DNA of 64,000 nt from SLHU01 sp009929975. Its GTDB lineage: Bacteria > Bacillota > Clostridia > Saccharofermentanales > UBA5734. Shown one piece after another: positions 60,130 to 64,000 of this stretch (positions within the stretch are counted from its first letter, which is position 1; every line of letters starts with the position of its first letter). The stretch is taken from positions 248,001 through 312,000 of the forward strand of contig JAXGZQ010000003.1 in NCBI GenBank assembly GCA_040776905.1, in the 5' to 3' direction. The translations under genes were made by a program, and so were the position numbers. The notes below the pieces were generated by a model, which was not told where the DNA came from, ran no database searches, and saw nothing but the letters and a program-made list of their open reading frames with translations.

Positions 60130-61016
60130 CCCAGTTCCCGGCCTGTCAGGAGACGATAAGCGTCCCGATATCGGGCGGCTGTCCCCTCGATCACCGTATC
60201 CGGCAGCGCGGGAGCCGGTGGCGTTTTGTCCCAGTCGAGTGTTTCAAGCCAGTTCCTCAAATATTGCTTGTCAAAGCTGTTCTGCGGACGGCCCGGCTGA
60301 TAGCCTGCCAATTCCCAGAAACGCGATGAATCGGGGGTGAAGATCTCGTCAGCGATCACCAGCTCATCATCAATCAGGCCGAACTCAAATTTCGTGTCCG
60401 CAAGGATGATCCCGTGCCGCAACGCGTAATCAGCGGCGAACTGATACAGTTCCAGACTTTTATCCCTGACTTGGACAGCCATTTCCTGACCGAGCAGATT
60501 GATCAGTTCAGTGAAGTCGATATTGATATCATGGCCGGTCTCGGCTTTGGTCGATGGAGTGAACAGGGGCTGTGGCAGCCGGTCTGCCTGCTTCAGTCCA
60601 TCCGGCAGCCGGATCCCGCTGATGGCTCCGGTCTGGCGGTATTCACGCAAAGCCGAACCTTCCAGGTATCCGCGGACAATGCATTCGGCCGGAAGCATGC
60701 GCGCCTTGCGTACCAGCATGGAACGTCCGGCCAACTGCCGGCCGTACTGGCTGAGTCCCAGCGGATAGTCCGCCGGATCGGTCGAGATCACATGATTGGG
60801 AATGATCGAACGGGTCTGCTCAAACCAGAATGCCGCGATGCTGTTGAGAACACGACCCTTGTCGGGAATCAGCTGATCAAAGACAACGTCGAAGGCTGAG
60901 ATCCGATCCGTGACGACGATCAGCAGCGAGTCGCCACAGTCATAGATGTCGCGTACCTTGCCTCTGGCATAGACGGGAAGATGGATGAAATCAGTCTGGC
61001 CGATCAGTAATGACAT
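60126..61016 (-). CDS. purC: SAICAR synthase inside the histidine operon
   Basis: 296 residues. ATP-dependent ligase adding aspartate to CAIR in purine synthesis. Segments GKVRDIYDCGD, DRISAFDVVFD, VRGYLEGSALREY and LADTKFEFGLID are diagnostic; this is the longer PurC form. It lies between hisB and hisH with a 4-base overlap to hisH. SAICAR leads to AICAR, which HisH/HisF also release, so the placement links the two routes. Confidence 0.95.
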   Translation of the reverse strand: MSLLIGQTDFIHLPVYARGKVRDIYDCGDSLLIVVTDRISAFDVVFDQLIPDKGRVLNSIAAFWFEQTRSIIPNHVISTDPADYPLGLSQYGRQLAGRSMLVRKARMLPAECIVRGYLEGSALREYRQTGAISGIRLPDGLKQADRLPQPLFTPSTKAETGHDINIDFTELINLLGQEMAVQVRDKSLELYQFAADYALRHGIILADTKFEFGLIDDELVIADEIFTPDSSRFWELAGYQPGRPQNSFDKQYLRNWLETLDWDKTPPAPALPDTVIEGTAARYRDAYRLLTGRELG

Positions 61017-61048
61017 AACGGTATCCTCTCAATATCCTTAATTTAGAA

Positions 61049-61636
61049 TCAAAGCGTGCCTTTCGTGGACAGGACATGGTCCTGTTCACGCGGATCAATG
61101 CTGATCGCCTGTGCGAAGCTGTGGGCGAATGCCTTGAACATGGCTTCAATGATATGGTGGTCGTTGCGGCCATAAAGTTGACGCAGGTGCAGGGTCATAC
61201 CGGCACCGACCGCGATGGCCCGGAAAAATTCCTCCGTCATCTGAGTATCAAAGCCGCCGACCGCGTCAGCGGTAAAGGACGCTTCAAAGACCAGATAAGG
61301 CCGGCCGGAAAGGTCAATCGATGATGACACGAGCGCCTCATCCATCGGCAGCACGATATGGCCATAGCGCCGCAGACCGCGTTTGTCACCCAATGCCCTG
61401 GCCATGACACCCCCCAGGACGATGCCGATATCCTCAATGGTGTGATGGCCGTCGACCTGCAGATCGCCTTCCGCTTCAATCTCAAGATGAACCCTGGCAT
61501 GCCGGGAGAACAGGTGCAGCATATGATCAAGAAAGCCGATCCCGGTCTGAATGCGCGACGGGGTGCTGTCGTCCAGACTGATTGCGACGGAAATATCCGT
61601 CTCCTGTGTTTTTCTGTTCATTTTCGCCTGACGCAT
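61049..61636 (-). CDS. hisB: Imidazoleglycerol-phosphate dehydratase
   Basis: 195 residues, with the repeated metal-binding motifs GFLDHMLHLFSRH, DGHHTIEDIG, HHIIEAMFKAFA. No phosphatase domain is fused. AGGAGGAG precedes the ATG. A putative internal promoter lies just upstream. Confidence 0.96.
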   Translation of the reverse strand: MRQAKMNRKTQETDISVAISLDDSTPSRIQTGIGFLDHMLHLFSRHARVHLEIEAEGDLQVDGHHTIEDIGIVLGGVMARALGDKRGLRRYGHIVLPMDEALVSSSIDLSGRPYLVFEASFTADAVGGFDTQMTEEFFRAIAVGAGMTLHLRQLYGRNDHHIIEAMFKAFAHSFAQAISIDPREQDHVLSTKGTL

Positions 61637-61666
61637 GGTCGACTCCTCCTGAAGAAAATATATCTC

Positions 61667-61695
61667 ATTATACCGGATGACACGGCCACTGACCA
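61667..61695 (-). promoter_or_regulatory. Putative internal promoter upstream of hisB
   Basis: Minus-strand TGGTCA (61690-61695), 17-base spacer and a consensus TATAAT (61667-61672), in the 63-base gap between hisC and hisB. Confidence 0.55.
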
Positions 61696-61699
61696 GATG

Positions 61700-62803
61700 T
61701 CAGCGGTTGCCGCATAAATCACGCAGGACATCACGTACGCGTTCCATATCCTCCTGCCGGCCGATGGAAATTCGCAGATAATCAGCGATCCGGGGCAGAT
61801 TGAAGCGGCGGACGAGAATCTTCTGCTGCCTGAGGCGGTCCTGCAGCCAGGCCGCGTCATATTCCGGATGACTGGTCAATACGAAGTTGGCCGAAGACGG
61901 AATGACGGTAAATCCAAGCTGATCCAATTCCGCGCTGAACCACTCACGGGTCGCGATCACAGCCGCCCGGGTGCGTTCAAACCAGCCGGCGGCCTGAACC
62001 GCCGCGATCGCGGCTTTCTGCGCGATCCGGTCGACCGTATAGGAATTAAATGAATCGCGGATACGGCGCAATCCTTCGATCAGATCAGGTGGACCGATCG
62101 CGCAGCCGACACGAAGGCCGGCCAGTGCCCGTGATTTGGACATGGTCTGGACAATCAGAAGATTGTCATGATCCGGCAGCAGAGCAATCGCGCTTTCACC
62201 GCCAAAATCGATATACGCTTCATCGACCAGCACCAGACGATCTGGGTTGGCCTTGAGCAGGGCCCGAATATCCCGCAGCGGCAGCGCACGTCCGGTCGGT
62301 GCGTTGGGGTTGGCCAGAACGAGGCCCGTGCCGCCATCCGGAACATCGGCCGGATTGAGCGCCAGATCATCATCCAGGGCAAAAGTCTGGTATGGAATAT
62401 CATAAAGTGCCGCATAGACCGGATAAAAACTGTATGTAATATCCGGAAAATACAGAGTCTCAGTTAAGTGGTCCGGCGCGTTGGATGGCCGGCGGCAGGT
62501 GAAGAAAGCCTGGAACGCCATGGCCAGCACCTCATCCGAGCCATTGCCGACAAAGATACAGTCCGGCGCCACCCCGTAGTAATCGGACAGTACCTGCCGC
62601 AGACGCCTGTTTTCCGGATCCGGGTACAGGCGGAAATCGTCAGGGTCGGCTGTGCTGACCGCGTCAATCACCTCCGGTGCCGGGTCGTACGGGTTCTCAT
62701 TGGTATTCAGTTTGATCAGGCTGGTGTCCACCGGCTGTTCACCAGGAACATAAGGCACGATCTGTGCGGTTTTCCAGCTCCAGAATCTACGGCTGTCCAG
62801 CAT
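61700..62803 (-). CDS. hisC: Histidinol-phosphate aminotransferase
   Basis: 367-residue fold-type I PLP enzyme. LNTNENPYDPAPEV, the PLP-contact GNGSDEVLAMAF, VDEAYIDFGGES and the PLP lysine in TMSKSRALAGLRVG are clear. Directly follows hisD. Confidence 0.95.
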   Translation of the reverse strand: MLDSRRFWSWKTAQIVPYVPGEQPVDTSLIKLNTNENPYDPAPEVIDAVSTADPDDFRLYPDPENRRLRQVLSDYYGVAPDCIFVGNGSDEVLAMAFQAFFTCRRPSNAPDHLTETLYFPDITYSFYPVYAALYDIPYQTFALDDDLALNPADVPDGGTGLVLANPNAPTGRALPLRDIRALLKANPDRLVLVDEAYIDFGGESAIALLPDHDNLLIVQTMSKSRALAGLRVGCAIGPPDLIEGLRRIRDSFNSYTVDRIAQKAAIAAVQAAGWFERTRAAVIATREWFSAELDQLGFTVIPSSANFVLTSHPEYDAAWLQDRLRQQKILVRRFNLPRIADYLRISIGRQEDMERVRDVLRDLCGNR

Positions 62804-62805
62804 CG

Positions 62806-64000
62806 TTACATCGTCCTTCCACTGAGATCCCGGCCAAAGCGGACGCGGGCGGAATCAGCATGTGCCTGGAGCGACTCCGCTTCCGCCAGGCGGGCAATCG
62901 CCGGCCAGGCTTCAGCCAGATCACTCCGCGTATACCGGATGACACTCATTTTCTTGGAGAAATCACCAGTGTTCAGCGGTGAAAAAAAGCGCGCCGTACC
63001 GCTGGTCGGCAGAACATGGTTCGGACCGGCCCAATAATCACCGAGCGGTTCGGGGCTGTAAGGGCCAACAAACACCGCTCCGGCATTTTGAATCCGCGGC
63101 AGCAGATCGTCAGGATCTTCAGTCAGAAGCTCCAGATGTTCCGGTGCGAGTTCGTTGGCGAACGCGACCGCTTCGTTGAGATCTGACACAATGACAATCG
63201 CACCATAAGCGGCCAGCGACTGCCGGATCATTTCGGCGCGAGGCAGCAGCGGCACTCTATGCTCCAGCTCACCGACCACGCTCGCCGCCAATTCGGCACT
63301 GTCCGTGACCAGGACGGCAGAGGCCAGCACATCATGCTCAGCCTGAGACAGAAGATCCGCCGCGACATAGGCTGGATTGGCCAGGCGATCCGCGATGACA
63401 AGAATTTCGCTCGGCCCGGCAAACATATCAATATCAACCTGGCCATAGACCATGCGTTTCGCTGTATTGACATAAATATTACCCGGACCGACTATTTTAT
63501 CGACCCGCGGGACCACAGCGGTGCCATACGCCATGGCCGCGATCGCCTGAGCGCCGCCGATCCGGTAGATCGCGTCAACCCCGGCAATGGACGCCGCGGC
63601 CAGAATCGCCGCGTTGACTTTGCCGTCTGAATCAGGCGGAGTACACATGATCACGCGCCGTACACCAGCCGAGCGGGCCGGCAGAACATTCATCAGGACG
63701 GAAGAAGGCAGCGGCGCGGTTCCGCCCGGGACATAAACACCGACCGTATCAAGAGGCCGGCTGACCAGCTCAATTGTGCTGCCGCCACGGGTTTCCAGAC
63801 GCGTTGAGGACGACCGCTGCGCATCGTGAAAGGTTCGGATCTGTTCAGCCGCCTGGCGCAGGGTGCTGAGCAGTTCAATATCCAGCGAGTCAACCGCCCG
63901 GCTGATTTCCTGTTCGCTGACCAGCAGACGGTCCGCTGCCAGACTGACACGGTCAAAAGTCCGTGTCCAGTGCAGAACCGCTTCGTCGCCATCCTGGCGG
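62806..64000 (-). CDS. hisD: Histidinol dehydrogenase (5' partial, continues beyond the window)
   Basis: The frame runs off the right edge. It is open from 63999 downward, reading ...GDEAVLHWTRTFDRVSLA, then DTVGVYVPGGTAPLPSSVLMN, GPGNIYVNTAKRMVYGQVDIDMFAGPSEIL-type segments, AEHDVLASAVLV and APEHLELL. The ATG at 63693 is internal and not the start. Only about 30 N-terminal residues appear to be missing. Two-step NAD oxidation of histidinol to histidine. hisG is expected upstream, outside the window. Confidence 0.95.
   Translation of the reverse strand, partial: RQDGDEAVLHWTRTFDRVSLAADRLLVSEQEISRAVDSLDIELLSTLRQAAEQIRTFHDAQRSSSTRLETRGGSTIELVSRPLDTVGVYVPGGTAPLPSSVLMNVLPARSAGVRRVIMCTPPDSDGKVNAAILAAASIAGVDAIYRIGGAQAIAAMAYGTAVVPRVDKIVGPGNIYVNTAKRMVYGQVDIDMFAGPSEILVIADRLANPAYVAADLLSQAEHDVLASAVLVTDSAELAASVVGELEHRVPLLPRAEMIRQSLAAYGAIVIVSDLNEAVAFANELAPEHLELLTEDPDDLLPRIQNAGAVFVGPYSPEPLGDYWAGPNHVLPTSGTARFFSPLNTGDFSKKMSVIRYTRSDLAEAWPAIARLAEAESLQAHADSARVRFGRDLSGRTM

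Noticed and set aside
63693..63992. Minus-strand 99-codon frame upstream of the ATG at 63693
   Set aside because: It is an out-of-frame shadow; the true hisD frame continues through this stretch to the window edge with clear histidinol dehydrogenase motifs.

Overview
The window looks like chromosomal DNA from a GC-rich member of the Bacillota, most likely Clostridia. The evidence is gene content: the murB-rapZ-yvcK-whiA block next to hprK, the cysE-cysS-mrnC-rlmB-sigH order, rpiB-upp upstream of an F-type ATP synthase operon, a SAM-I (S-box) riboswitch on metK, a clostridial-type 6S RNA and the secE-nusG-rplKA-rplJL block. No phage, insertion sequence, transposase or CRISPR array was seen. 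Most genes lie on the minus strand.

Layout. 1-5.2 kb: the 3' part of a Gfo/Idh/MocA oxidoreductase, a DUF188 protein, a tyrosine phosphatase, then (minus) rlmB, a SigH-like sigma factor and a lipoprotein. 5.1-12.5 kb (minus): mrnC, cysS, cysE, 6S RNA, comF, recD2, metK and its SAM riboswitch. 12.6-19 kb (plus): threonine aldolase and a compact Tad/Flp pilus-like operon (degenerate TadZ-like protein, TadA ATPase, a single-chain TadB-TadC fusion, Flp1-type pilin, FHA protein). 19-25.5 kb (minus): the ATP synthase operon atpB-E-F-[delta C-terminal domain::alpha]-G-D-C, with no separate delta gene. 25.5-32 kb (minus): upp, rpiB, proA, a sugar-nucleotidyltransferase, an RlmL-like methyltransferase, a PAP2 phosphatase, a Gx transporter and a NusG-II protein. 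32.1-34.7 kb (plus): tRNA-Arg and two URO-D/MtaA-like methyltransferases. 34.7-44.7 kb: Ca-type P-ATPase, amidohydrolase, MscS, PPK2, a membrane protein, HtrA, psd-pssA and a membrane protein. 44.8-52.8 kb (minus): a hypothetical protein, an M20 peptidase, trmL, whiA, yvcK, rapZ, murB, hprK and a hypothetical protein. 52.9-57.1 kb (minus): five tRNAs, rplL-rplJ with an L10 leader, rplA-rplK, nusG, secE and rpmG. 57.3-64 kb (minus): the histidine operon hisD-C-B-purC-H-A-[F::I]-E.

The most unusual content is a group of gene fusions: the C-terminal domain of ATP synthase delta fused in front of alpha with the delta N-terminal domain absent, HisF fused to HisI, and TadB fused to TadC. Also notable are a 6S RNA gene whose -35 box overlaps the comF stop codon and which sits directly before cysE, an 11-bp inverted repeat enclosing the -10 box of the tRNA-Arg promoter, three tandem DnaA-box-like 9-mers upstream of proA, and a -10 box positioned so that whiA could be transcribed without a leader. 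Promoters of the translation genes repeatedly show TTGACA-17 bp-TAGAAT. No gene-free stretch exceeds 300 bases; the larger gaps are described in the feature list. All family assignments were made by reading the sequence, with no database search.
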